From Ifrita kowaldi (lineage: Eukaryota > Chordata > Aves > Passeriformes > Cinclosomatidae), in the NCBI GenBank assembly GCA_013398055.1, contig VZRS01014860.1, forward strand, positions 128,414 through 192,413: a DNA stretch of 64,000 nucleotides, given 5' to 3'. A program made the translations under genes and the position numbers. Shown here piece after piece: positions 23,880 through 35,520 of this stretch. Position 1 is the stretch's first letter; every line of letters begins with the position of its first letter. Under the pieces are notes generated by a model. That model saw nothing but the letters and a program-made list of their open reading frames with translations. It was not told the DNA's origin and searched no databases.

Positions 23880-24500
23880 TTAGTTTTTAGCTCAATGCAC
23901 TAGGAGCCATTTGCTAACTGGAGTTTTAAATATTAATGCAGGAGTGTTTAAGATGTGTCCATTAAGGCTGGTAAAGTTGTGTTTGATTAACGGGCTTTTC
24001 ATAAATGCACTGACACAAACTCTTTTTTTTTTTTAATTAATTCAGCCTGCAAATGAACATCATCCATTTTGCTATCATATTTTATCAGTCTGTAAAGTGC
24101 ATTCTCACTTCAATTTTCAGCCCTGAATGCAGAACACTTTGTGAAAAATGACAGAATTTTAATGAGAAAGTGAACAACATGCCATCAACACCCTTTCGCC
24201 AGTAAAAATGGAAAAACATCAAGCTTTAAATCATGTTCCCTCCACACCTTTGGACATCTGCGATTCTGTCTGAGTCCTCAAAATCTGCTATATCTATCAC
24301 CAGGTGCAGCCTTTAAACGCTGAGGAGCTTTCTGCTTCATTGGTTGGCATGGCAACAGTTGTCAAATCATCCCTTGATAATGCTCTTTAATTGATTGTAT
24401 AAATTATTTCTGAGATACGTGATTGCAAAACGATGTACTGAAGCTCTTAAGTACACTGATAGGAGTCTGTGCATTTAAAAATGCACTGCATTCGCTGACC
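23880..24500. promoter_or_regulatory. Candidate conserved regulatory block
   Basis: A dense, low-repeat block with several transcription-factor-like words: AATTAATT (about 24036-24043), CAGGTG E-box (24301-24306), ATTGG (inverted CCAAT box, 24340-24344), GTTGGCATGGCAAC (24343-24356, one mismatch from the palindromic RFX X-box), and TGCATTTAAAAATGCA (24470-24485, near-palindromic). No open frame or repeat explains it. Conservation and activity are inferred from motif content only; AT-rich motifs are common by chance. Confidence 0.25.
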
Positions 24501-25989
24501 CTAGCTGAGAACCTGACCCTCTTATAAGCCTGAAATTCTTTAGATGAAGCATAAACATCGAGCATTGAGAAAAAGTTCAGAATGATGGCAAAGGTGTAAT
24601 GTACTCCAAATGCATGTTAACAGTTATACCAGGAAAGGTGACTTACAGAAACATCAACAGCAATAAAGCTGTTGTTACTCGTTTGCTTCTGCACAGAGAA
24701 CTAAACAGCCAGGGACCACAGAGATGCTTTCTTATCCATTACACTCTGAACCATTTTAGATCACTAACTACTAGTGTAAACTCCAAGAGTAATGTTTCTC
24801 TGGCCAAAAGGAGACATTTGCAGAGGAAATGCCAATATTTGAGTGGGTTGTCTAGACTTTTACGGCCTGCAGAGAGAAAGATACATTTTTAAGACACATC
24901 AGTAAACATCTAAAGAAAATCAGGGCAATTGCTATATCCAAAAGGCCAGCTTTCCCTCCATTAGCTGTAAAGGGCTCTTGGTGTGACTAGTTCAGATGGA
25001 GGTACCTGCATTCCAGATATCAGAAGTAAACTGATATGATTAATTTTTTCCTTCTGTCTTTTGCGTTTTATTTTTTTTCAACTTGTTCCATGATTTATGA
25101 TAGCTGATAAATTCTTCTGAGTTCACGCTTAAAGTTATCTATTTTTTGCAACTCTGGTTCCATTATTGTAAGACATCTGAATGTCGAGATAAATATCCTA
25201 TCTGAATAAACTAGTGATGCCTAGATCAATAAGTATTCACTAACAAGATGAACACTTGAGTTTCCCTTTGTGCTTGCAAAGAATCGTGGAGTTATTAATC
25301 TGGTTTTGTCTGTAAATTCCAATGTCACAAATACTAATAATTAATAGACTTTCGTATCGGTGAACTGCAATTGGCCCTTAACATGTTGAACAAGCTTTAA
25401 ATCCCAACTAGCATTTCAACACATGGATGAACATAGATAATGATTTATAAAGATATGCAGGGCTTATCTCAGCTGTAAAGAACAACATTTCACTGACCCT
25501 CAGACAGAAATTAAGCCTCTTTGTGAGGGACACCCTCTATCTCCATGAAGCAGGGAAGGAGGTGTCTTTTGGTAAGAAAAGGGTAATTAAAAAACCTAAA
25601 ACGTTACTAACAGAATTTAAATGTCTTAGATTTAGATAGAAAGATGGGGTTTTCTTAGGCAATGCAAAATCCCACATCCACTGATACAGAAAAGACCTTG
25701 CAGAAAAGAGGTCTTTGTGAAGATAAATAGCCACATATCTGTTGTATATTTATCTTTCCAAAATGTAGGTCAATAAGACAAGCAGTGTCCCACAGCATCA
25801 TATGGAACTGAGTTCTCCTCATACCAATAGTCCTCTCATACTCATTATCTCTGTCTTAGTCCAGCATAAAGAGATTAAATATGTGCACAGACACACATAC
25901 ATATTTCTCTTCATGTTGGTAATTAGAAAATGGCAGAGAAATGGTTCAATCATCTGCTGTCTAAAAACATACAAGGTATTCTGTACTAA
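24501..25989. other. Unassigned AT-rich non-coding DNA
   Basis: No gene, RNA or repeat is recognised. The open frame at 24599-24892 has no recognisable domain. Confidence 0.5.
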
Positions 25990-26354
25990 ATGGGTGGAGG
26001 TCCTGGAATGGGTCCAGAGGAAGGTAACAAAGATGTTTAAGGGACTGGAGCATCCCTCCTACAAGGACAGGCTCAGGGAGCTGGTCCTGTTCAGCCTTGA
26101 GAAGAGACAACTGAGATGGGGCCTCATCAATGTCTATCAGTCTCTGAGGGGAGGGTGCCAAGAGGATGGAGCCAGGCTCTCCTCAGTGGTGCCAAGCAAT
26201 AGGACAAGAAGCAATGGGCAGAAACTGATGCACAGGAAGTTCCACCTAAACATGAGGAAGAACTTCTTTACTGTTCAGGTGACTGAGCATGGGAACAGAT
26301 TGCCCAGAGAGTCTATGAATTCTCTTATCTCTGGAGATATTCAGGAGCTGTCTG
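25990..26354 (+). mobile_element. CR1 LINE 3' segment, copy A (cut at an N)
   Basis: The start of a CR1 3' end on the plus strand. It encodes KGLEHPSYKDRLRELVLFSL, then GGCQEDGARLSSVVPSNRTR and RKFHLNMRKNFFTVQV, the well-kept C-terminal blocks of CR1 ORF2. At 26355 the sequence stops at a single N and restarts 198 bases earlier in the element. The true 3' end is found in the following copies. It is 5'-truncated near 25990. Confidence 0.92.
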
Positions 26355-26355
26355 N
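26355..26355. other. Ambiguous base marking an assembly join (1)
   Basis: A single N. The 198 bases before it (26157-26354) are repeated exactly as the 198 bases after it (26356-26553), as happens when two overlapping contigs are placed end to end without merging. Confidence 0.95.
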
Positions 26356-26664
26356 GCCAAGAGGATGGAGCCAGGCTCTCCTCAGTGGTGCCAAGCAATA
26401 GGACAAGAAGCAATGGGCAGAAACTGATGCACAGGAAGTTCCACCTAAACATGAGGAAGAACTTCTTTACTGTTCAGGTGACTGAGCATGGGAACAGATT
26501 GCCCAGAGAGTCTATGAATTCTCTTATCTCTGGAGATATTCAGGAGCTGTCTGCAGGCAATTCTGTGCCATGTACCCTGGGAGGTTGAGCAGAGGGGTTG
26601 GACCAGATGACCCACTGTGGTCCCTTCCAACCTAACCTGTTCTGTGATTCCACGATTCTGTGAA
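26356..26664 (+). mobile_element. CR1 LINE 3' end, copy B
   Basis: Continuation of the CR1 through the ORF2 end and 3' UTR to GACCAGATGACCCACTGTGG, TTCCAACCTAACC and the terminal TTCTGTGATTCCACGATTCTGTGA repeat at about 26639-26664. Confidence 0.92.
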
Positions 26665-27686
26665 TTTGTGTTTATCTACCCATTTTGGAGTCCATCTGGC
26701 ACTTGCAGTGCAGGCACTCTTCAAGAGGCAAAGAGGAATGGAGGATTTTCTTTTGTGTTAAATTACCTATGCAGTAATTCTATATTGCTCTCATTTCTGA
26801 AAGTTGTAGGTTTTTCTAGCACACAAAAAATAAAGAATTAAAGTATAGAATAATCATAAAATTAAAGACAAAGAAGCAGCATCTGTTTTTATGTATCTAG
26901 AAGATATGATCTATCCAGATTATAATCTAGATAGAGAGAATTGGGTAAATAATCCTTATTCTTAGATGACATAAATATGCATACTAATTGAGATATATAT
27001 AACTGGCTTGACTTGCATTTATCTTCTTCAACCTCAGATTGAAGATCTTCAGGAACTGAACTGTGTTTCTTATATTTACTTTCTTTGTAAATTCAGTTTT
27101 CATTTCCTAGCTATTTGTCAGAAATATTGTAAATTCATCAAAACTCACACACTGATCACCATCTAACCAGAGAACAGATAAATATACATGTCAGACCTCA
27201 TTAGTGAAAACTGTCACTGGCAAATGCCTGTTTTCCCTCCCCTACATGCTACCAATACCTTATGCAGCTGATGATCAACAGCTGCTGCTGCCTAATGAGC
27301 CTGAATCTTCAGCGCTGCCCCCTCAGATATGCCTGGTGTTGCAACACCTTTGAAAACTTAAAAACCAAACAAACTGGCTGCTTTAAACCTGAAGAAAATG
27401 ATTTTCTAGAAGGAAGGGTCTGTCCTGGAGGAAGAACCTTCTTAGCCTGAGTGCTTCTGCTGAACTCAGCGCAGGAATATTTCATGGCTGAGAGAGAAAG
27501 ATATTGCAAAGGTGGGAAATCCCCACTGGGGCTCGCAGCTGAGAGCCAAACATCCTAAGCTCCATCTGGCAGCAGCAGGCAGGCTGGGAAGATGCTACAA
27601 GCCCGGGCAGCATGTGCCTGCAACAAGTGACCCACTTAGTCTGCAGCCCGCTGTGTTGGTGTTGCCGCAGTGCCGTGGGATGGGGG

Positions 27687-27738
27687 ATGGATGGATGGAT
27701 GGATGGATGGATGGATGGATGGATGGATGGATGGATGG
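27687..27738. repeat. (ATGG)13 microsatellite, copy B
   Basis: Thirteen perfect ATGG units followed by degenerate units to about 27770. It drives Trp-Met-Asp-Gly repeats on the plus strand and Ser-Ile-His-Pro repeats on the minus strand, neither of which is a gene. Confidence 0.97.
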
Positions 27739-28051
27739 AGGAATGGATGGACGGATGGACAGACGGACGGCCTCACCTAGGCTGCTGGGGTACCTGCTCG
27801 TCTCCCTGTAGCAGCTGGTGCTGGCTCTCCCAGCAGCCCTGTCCTCCCATCCTCGGAAATGGCTGTCTTCCATGGCCATCAACAACAGGAAGAAATGAGA
27901 TTCAATTCAATCAAATGAGTTTGTGTTAGGAATTAGAACTTTTTTTAGCCCTCTCTGATCTGTTATATCTGGGGTTGAGTGATGAAGGTAGTATTACACC
28001 TCCAGCACTGGAAATCTCCCAAAATGTGTTAGAAAAGGTGGGTACCACTTC

Positions 28052-28052
28052 N
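28052..28052. other. Ambiguous base marking an assembly join (2)
   Basis: A single N. After it the sequence jumps back to text already seen at 26131 (TGTCTATCAGTCTCTGAGGG), and before it the text matches 29766. Confidence 0.95.
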
Positions 28053-28387
28053 TGTCTATCAGTCTCTGAGGGGAGGGTGCCAAGAGGATGGAGCCAGGCT
28101 CTCCTCAGTGGTGCCAAGCAATAGGACAAGAGGCAATGGGCAGAAACTGATGCACAGGAAGTTCCACCTAAACATGAGGAAGAACTTCTTTACTGTTCAG
28201 GTGACTGAGCATGGGAACAGATTGCCCAGAGAGTCTATGAATTCTCTTATCTCTGGAGATATTCAGGAGCTGTCTGCAGGCAATTCTGTGCCATGTACCC
28301 TGGGAGGTTGAGCAGAGGGGTTGGACCAGATGACCCACTGTGGTCCCTTCCAACCTAACCTGTTCTGTGATTCCACGATTCTGTGAA
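28053..28387 (+). mobile_element. CR1 LINE 3' end, copy C
   Basis: The same CR1 3' end again, starting at the position equivalent to 26131 of copy A and running to the terminal octamer repeat at about 28362-28387. Copies A and C overlap by 224 bases, so A joined directly to C would give one intact, normal CR1 3' end. Confidence 0.92.
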
Positions 28388-29409
28388 TTTGTGTTTATCT
28401 ACCCATTTTGGAGTCCATCTGGCACTTGCAGTGCAGGCACTCTTCAAGAGGCAAAGAGGAATGGAGGATTTTCTTTTGTGTTAAATTACCTATGCAGTAA
28501 TTCTATATTGCTCTCATTTCTGAAAGTTGTAGGTTTTTCTAGCACACAAAAAATAAAGAATTAAAGTATAGAATAATCATAAAATTAAAGACAAAGAAGC
28601 AGCATCTGTTTTTATGTATCTAGAAGATATGATCTATCCAGATTATAATCTAGATAGAGAGAATTGGGTAAATAATCCTTATTCTTAGATGACATAAATA
28701 TGCATACTAATTGAGATATATATAACTGGCTTGACTTGCATTTATCTTCTTCAACCTCAGATTGAAGATCTTCAGGAACTGAACCGTGTTTCTTATATTT
28801 ACTTTCTTTGTAAATTCAGTTTTCATTTCCTAGCTATTTGTCAGAAATATTGTAAATTCATCAAAACTCACACACTGATCACCATCTAACCAGAGAACAG
28901 ATAAATATACATGTCAGACCTCATTAGTGAAAACTGTCACTGGCAAATGCCTGTTTTCCCTCCCCTACATGCTACCAATACCTTATGCAGCTGATGATCA
29001 ACAGCTGCTGCTGCCTAATGAGCCTGAATCTTCAGCGCTGCCCCCTCAGATATGCCTGGTGTTGCAACACCTTTGAAAACTTAAAAACCAAACAAACTGG
29101 CTGCTTTAAACCTGAAGAAAATGATTTTCTAGAAGGAAGGGTCTGTCCTGGAGGAAGAACCTTCTTAGCCTGAGTGCTTCTGCTGAACTCAGCGCAGGAA
29201 TATTTCATGGCTGAGAGAGAAAGATATTGCAAAGGTGGGAAATCCCCACTGGGGCTCGCAGCTGAGAGCCAAACATCCTAAGCTCCATCTGGCAGCAGCA
29301 GGCAGGCTGGGAAGATGCTACAAGCCCGGGCAGCATGTGCCTGCAACAAGTGACCCACTTAGTCTGCAGCCCGCTGTGTTGGTGTTGCCGCAGTGCCGTG
29401 GGATGGGGG
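28388..29409. other. Unique flank, retained copy C
   Basis: AT-rich non-coding sequence downstream of the CR1, then a GC-richer part from about 29220. No gene is recognised. Confidence 0.5.
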
Positions 29410-29453
29410 ATGGATGGATGGATGGATGGATGGATGGATGGATGGATGGATGG
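29410..29453. repeat. (ATGG)11 microsatellite, copy C
   Basis: Eleven perfect units, two fewer than in copy B. Such a repeat often differs in length between the two alleles of one individual. Confidence 0.97.
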
Positions 29454-30852
29454 AGGAATGGATGGACGGATGGACAGACGGACGGCCTCACCTAGGCTGC
29501 TGGGGTACCTGCTCGTCTCCCTGTAGCAGCTGGTGCTGGCTCTCCCAGCAGCCCTGTCCTCCCATCCTCGGAAATGGCTGTCTTCCATGGCCATCAACAA
29601 CAGGAAGAAATGAGATTCAATTCAATCAAATGAGTTTGTGTTAGGAATTAGAACTTTTTTTAGCCCTCTCTGATCTGTTATATCTGGGGTTGAGTGATGA
29701 AGGTAGTATTACACCTCCAGCACTGGAAATCTCCCAAAATGTGTTAGAAAAGGTGGGTACCACTTCAGTATTACTGATCTTTGCCTTTTCAGGTCTCCTT
29801 GGCCCCTGGTTACAGCAAGTGTGGGCCCTTTCCAGTTTCAGGACAGGATCTGTGCGGATTCTTGAAGCGTGTATATGCACGTATATACATATATACACAC
29901 GCTTCAGCTGACAAAGTGTACATCTCTTCATATAAGGAGGGATTTAACTCCAAAAAAAACCAAATTACTCTGAAGGCTGAAACAAGCTGGAAGCAGATGT
30001 TGTAAGGGAGGCTCCTCCTCCTCCATGTGAATCCCTTAAAGATTTCTGGTTGTTCTGAAACCGTATTTCCACTCCAGCATTTTGCCTTGCTTGGAGGCAG
30101 CTGTGAAATAGCAGCAGCTGATTAATGCCAGGTGTACATTCAAATCCACGCATCTGTATTTGTTGCTGGAAACTTAAGTAAACAATGACCAAATGTGGCT
30201 TTTCTAAGTGCAGTTTGAACTGTGTGTGCATACAGAAAGTTAATCACTGTCAGCTGCTATGTCGCAGGCTCAGAGGACCCTAACCACAGAGGACAGCTCA
30301 AAGGAAAGTTCAGAATGTATTAACCACTTGACACATCTTGTGTTTTGGTATATTTTTGGATAACTGAAGAGCAATAACAATTTTTAGTCTCAAGTCTGCT
30401 TTTCCTTTCTGTGGAAGAAGACAGAAAAGAGGATTTCCCCCCCAAATTATCTCCGTTTATTGATTTTATGGCCTGTATCACCATCGAGCAAAGTACAGGA
30501 AGGGCTGATTCACCTAAGGCTCATCCTTTTTGTGTAGTGAATGGGCAACATCAGGGAAATTCCTCTTACCACTTAAGATAGATTCACCTTTCATTGTCCC
30601 TGTGACTGAGGGCTCCCTGGTGAGTTGTTCTAATACTTTGCTTTGATTAAGAGAAAATGGGGAAATAAACAAAGCTAGTTTCAGAAAACCGGGTTCCAGT
30701 ATTGTACAGCCCATGACAAAGATGGTGAGGAAAGCCTGTCCTAACTGGAGTCAGTGCTGAAAACTCTGGTGATTTCAATCAGCAGAGATTGAAGATTGGA
30801 GCAGCATTTATCCAGTATTTTCTGTTAATGCAATATTCATCTTATCTTCAGA
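29454..30852. other. Unassigned non-coding DNA
   Basis: No gene is recognised. It contains an imperfect inverted repeat at 29864-29905 whose 9-base outer arms are GAAGCGTGT and ACACGCTTC, with a TA-rich centre. The repeated portion of the assembly ends at 29766. Confidence 0.5.
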
Positions 30853-30872
30853 CAACAATAATAATAATAAAT
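30853..30872. repeat. (AAT)n microsatellite
   Basis: Five uninterrupted AAT units in ACAACAATAATAATAATAA. Confidence 0.8.
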
Positions 30873-33800
30873 GAAAAGCATCATCTATCTCAAAACTGCT
30901 GGCCTGGATGTAAAATTTGTTATCAAGGTATAAAAGCTATTTTTGATGCCTGAACAAGAGAAAAAATAGGGAAAGGACTGAATATGTTGTGAACAAACAC
31001 ATGTGAGAAGGAGAGAGGAGGGAGGGAGGGAGTGGAAGTTACTTCTGAAGCTGTGCTGTTGGAGTATGCAGACTTGGCAAAACAAGTCACATATGTATGT
31101 CATCAGTAACTTGAAGTCTCTGAATAACATGAAGTTGGAGCAGATGCTGACTTGAAATCTCATTTGTAGCAGGGTTAAATCGTGTGGGTATTTATTAAAT
31201 ATTAAAAGCACAAGTCAAAAAGATTACCCAAAGAAGGAAAAAATGGAATATTTCATAAAACTTCTTGATGAGGAGGTGCTGATGAATGAAGACAGGCATA
31301 GGGATGGATTTAAGCGTCAGACTGAAACATTATCAATTTTGCATGCCAGGTGTTTTATAAAGGCTACAGAATTCCCACTGTATAACCCTTGTCTCAGGTA
31401 CAGTCCTTTCCCATCCTTGGACTCCATCTTTTCAGTCCCTTGTGGGGAAGGAAGAATATGGAAGCAGCACTTGGTCTGGCAGAGTCTTGCTCCTGTTTAA
31501 CCTCATTTGTCTGTCATTTGTGGACAGGAAGTAAAAATCTCTTAAGGCTTCTGGTGCTTGGAGCCCAATGAAAACCCATAGAACTGGGTTCTTAAGGGAC
31601 AAGCCAGCTCTTAGACTATGAGGACAGTGGCACTGGAAAATGTATGGTGTTTCTAGAGACTTTGGCAAAGGTCTTAGTGGAGAAGGATGTGAGACTATCC
31701 AGCCCTTCACTGTAACTGCTTAAATTGGAGCTGAGGCCACTTGCTTCCCCCAGGATGATTTCTGCCTTTCAGGAGTGAGTCTTTATGTGAAGTTAAGAAA
31801 GATGGATGATATTTTACTATAAAACCTAGCAAACAAACACCCAAATACCTTAATTTTCACAACTGTACATCCAACCATAAAGACTTTTAGCATTTTTGAA
31901 GTAGAAATTAGGCTGTGAAGAGCAACAGCAGAACTAAATATTATTTCAAGACTTGATATTTTAAGATGATACTTATTTTCTTAATCTGCCTCACTTTTAT
32001 TCCTCATGGACTAGGTGTAAGCAGCAGTGCAAAGAAAGAGGAAAAAATCCAGCTGTAAACCCCTGAACACTCTTCATTCATCAGGCCCCTGCTTGTAATT
32101 CTCGTGGTAGTCCCAACTTTCCTATTAAAAAGTCTCAATACACCTATAACTTTCCAATAACAGACCTTCTTGCTCAGTCTTGGCTTTCTGATTACCTCTT
32201 CTTGAAATCTAAAGAAAAAGCTGGGCATGGTTCATAAGTTCATAGGGAAGTTCATGTGTATTATGGATATGCCATTTTTTCAGAGATGGATTTTGGGATT
32301 TAATTTCATTTGTTGAATTACAAGGGGGCTCAAAACTTCAGAGTATTATCCACGTAAGTATCAAACACTTGAATGATTTGCTGCTTGCAGAAGAACAAAT
32401 ACAGTGATACCAGCTAGCCAAAGATAAATTGCAATGTTTATCAAATATTGGGGTTTTACTGTGGCAGCTACTGTGTTTCACAATTTACAGACTAGGATTC
32501 TCCTAATAGTACACTAAAATTGGATTTGAGAGCAACAGGATCTTACAATATCAAAGCTACTGGAGAACATTCTTCAACATAAGCTCTGCTCTCCTCTTCG
32601 TGTTTTAACTCTCCCCATAAAAATCACTGAAGATAATACACAAAATCAAAGAGAAGGGCAATTCTAGAAAAAAAAAGCCTTAAGAGTGCTGAGCACAGAG
32701 GTGGGAGGAGGGATGCAGGGTGGGGCAACGCATGTTTGCGTTGCTGCAGAGACGCTGAGAGCTCAGGTGACCGGGTGTGAAGGCTGCCACTTCCACTGAT
32801 GTCCCAGCCACTCCTGGCTGTCGGCCTCAGCACCTGGATCCACTTGCAGCTGCACAACCTTCTCGGCCAAGTTCTTGAAAAGACAAAGGTCACATTGTGC
32901 TCTCTGCTGTAAATACACAGAGGCTGCTGCAGCCACAGGAATGGAAGTGAGAGCAGAAGCCAGCCAAAGTTGTTGCTATAAAATTGCAAGTGGGCACTTG
33001 GAAAATAAATTCCCATCAGAAGTTTTCATGAAGGCTTTACTTCGGCTGATAAGTTGCCCAATCTGAGTATATAACCCCAGGCCTGTGTCTTTTCTTGCTA
33101 TTAGTTGTGTATTAGTGTAACTCCATTAACTTGGCTGCATTATTTCCAGATGCCCTTGGATGAGAGAGAACATCTTTGTTTATCTGGTATATCTGAGAGC
33201 AGCAATCCTTCAGCTCAGCCTGTCTGAGCAATGCTGGGGGAGGAGTCTGGACCTCCTCCTAAGCAGGGCAAACGATCTCACTGCCTGATCCAAAGTTCAC
33301 TGCCAAGCTATGCTGTAGCAGTGCAGGTAAAAAAAGACCTTGTTTCACAGGATAAAGATGGGTACATGAAGGTTCACTAGCTAGCAAAAAATGTAATTAT
33401 TCTTCTCTCTTGAGATGTCTTTAAAGAAATTGGCTAGATAGTAAAATCTTTTGACTGAACCAGAAAAATTGAATTGAGAATACATAAATATTTGTAGATA
33501 TTCAAGGTAGAGAGAAAATTTCACCCTGGAAGCTCATCTACCGTCATAAGAAAAATTCTTTCAGAAGCCAACAGTGCTTCTCAAACAGGTGCAGTGCTAC
33601 ATCTGAGAGTGGAGGAGTGATTACTTACTTTTCTTCTAAACTTTGGTTAGAATAAGAGCATGCCTCTCACTCCCCTCAGAATCCAGTATAGTTGGCTATT
33701 GGAAAATTTTTCAGGTCTCTGGTTCCCCTGAACCTTTCTTGCTAGGATTGCTCCTTTAGCAGTCTTATTGGTTTTTTAGTTTCAGGAGCTGGGGTGAGAC

Positions 33801-35520
33801 CTAGAAGCAGGTTGCATAATTTTCATTTGCAATTGTGCCATTCTGTGCAAATGGGCTGTCATTAGTGTTTTATTATCTAGAGAGACCAGTGCAAGAGACC
33901 ACCCGTAAGTCACTTCACATCTTACAAGACCACCCTAAGGTTGCCCAATACATGTGATTCTGGTTTGCCTTTATGAGAAATATGCTTTCATTAAGATTTT
34001 TCTCAGACCCTTGGATAATTCCTCAAGACTGGTTTCATTGTACAGGAGCTGCTGAAGCATGGGGAAAAAAAGAGGCTGCACTCCCTTTTGGTACATTATA
34101 ACAGCGACGTCTACAGGTGGAGCAGAGTTACAAATTTATTCATGATGAAAGACCCTAATATCAGTTTTCATCATTCTTTGTGTTTTCCATTTTACAGACA
34201 TACATAAAATTATGTTTGCATCCATACATTTTACTGTTCCAGTGGGAAATTATTGATAGTTGTAGATTTTATGCATGATATTGTTTTAAGTGCAGCTTTT
34301 TATTTTCTTTATTTGTTGAGTATGGGTTTAGTAACAGGGTGGGAGGATAAGGAAACTCCTGATGTGCAAACAAATAATGTTATTCAGCTGGCCTACTCGA
34401 TATCAAATATGAAACTTCTGTGTTAAAATGGTAATGGTGTCTATGTAGATTCAAAAACTACAGCTGGGTATGAAATGTTCACCATTCTATGTTTATTATG
34501 AATCATTCTTTGTTTCCACACAGTCCTTTTATAAATGTTCATCATACATGCAAATGCATAATGCATTTTTCCTTATTCAGCCTAACACAGATTCTGCGAT
34601 CCCCTGAGAACAATCAGCCTGGGAAAGGCTTTGCTGTCTTAACTGATCGCATACACTGCAGCTCTGTGCCTGTTTATTGTGCTCATTGTCCACACTCACC
34701 GGAGAACTGAAACGTAGCATTTTTTAGTCCTCCTTTCTGAAGCACCAAATCCAAAGGTTTTCCAAGTAACCAAAACAACTCCAGACCATCCCCCCCAGCA
34801 TGTGAATAGCCTAGCAATCTCTAAATTAACACTTGGTTTGCATATAAGAAAAGCAATAACAGCTACCGTGAAATGGAGCGAGGTGTTCCTTGTACACTCG
34901 CGCACACAGACCGTATCGAGTAGGTGCATCCTCCAGCTTCCTTTTGCACAGTGTCATTTTTAAGAACGCATAATTGATATTCACCATTGTACTTTAAACT
35001 TGCAAGTCTTCTGTAGTTCAATTAAGTGCAATCACAGTGTTCTGCCCATGTATATCCCTGTATGTGACAGTGTGACAACATGATTACAAAGGGGTGAGGA
35101 AGAGAATGGTAATGTGGCCTTCACACGGCTATGAAATGAAGTGCTGTAACATAGACTGTGTAGGTTCATTTGCAATAGTCTGGGCAGATTTACACCTAGG
35201 AGACTGTTAAGGAGAAAGTTTAGCACCAGGCTTGAGCATGGCACAGCCCTTTACCATCAGATAAAGAAACAAACCTCATTCACCAGTGGTGGTGACATAA
35301 ACACCCAGTGCAGCTGTGGGGTCTTGGACACCGAGGCTCAGGACAAACTGCAGGCCACTGACAATGTTCATGCCAGCCAATTAGGAGTCCTCTTCCTCTT
35401 TAATTACTTTTCAGTTAAGGTGGGACCCATGATATTATCACTCTCTGCTCCTCTGATTCAAGCAGCCAACATAGGGAGCATATATCGGGATCTCAAAAAC
35501 ATTCAGGAAGGTGACTGAAG
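30873..35520. other. Unassigned AT-rich non-coding DNA
   Basis: No gene or interspersed repeat is recognised over about 4.6 kb. There is a G/A-rich tract at about 31006-31032. GCAACGCA-TGTT-TGCGTTGC at 32725-32744 is a perfect 8-base stem with a 4-base loop, inside a GC-richer patch at 32690-32960. Short open frames here (for example 32624-33016 minus) have no motif. Confidence 0.5.

Larger units (their letters stand above)
26356..28051. repeat. Redundant contig, copy B (probable false duplication)
   Basis: This 1696-base segment lies between the two N bases and is nearly identical to 28079-29766. Differences seen by eye are A/G (26409 vs 28132), T/C (27062 vs 28785) and 13 versus 11 ATGG units. 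It contains the CR1 3' end (26356-26664), unique AT-rich flank, an ATGG microsatellite and a GC-richer part at about 27500-27860. The pattern fits an alternate-allele contig left in the assembly. Small open frames here occur twice for this reason and are not genes. Confidence 0.93.

Noticed and set aside
25802..26401. 199-codon plus-strand open frame
   Set aside because: It is the CR1 ORF2 C-terminus read through the N at an assembly join; the part after the join repeats the part before it.
27512..27929. Trp-Met-Asp-Gly and Ser-Ile-His-Pro repeat proteins
   Set aside because: Pure translation of the ATGG microsatellite; a four-base unit stays open in several frames.
26131..29766. Genuine recent segmental duplication
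   Set aside because: Single N bases sit exactly at both junctions, the ends overlap in the way unmerged contigs do, and identity is at allele level.
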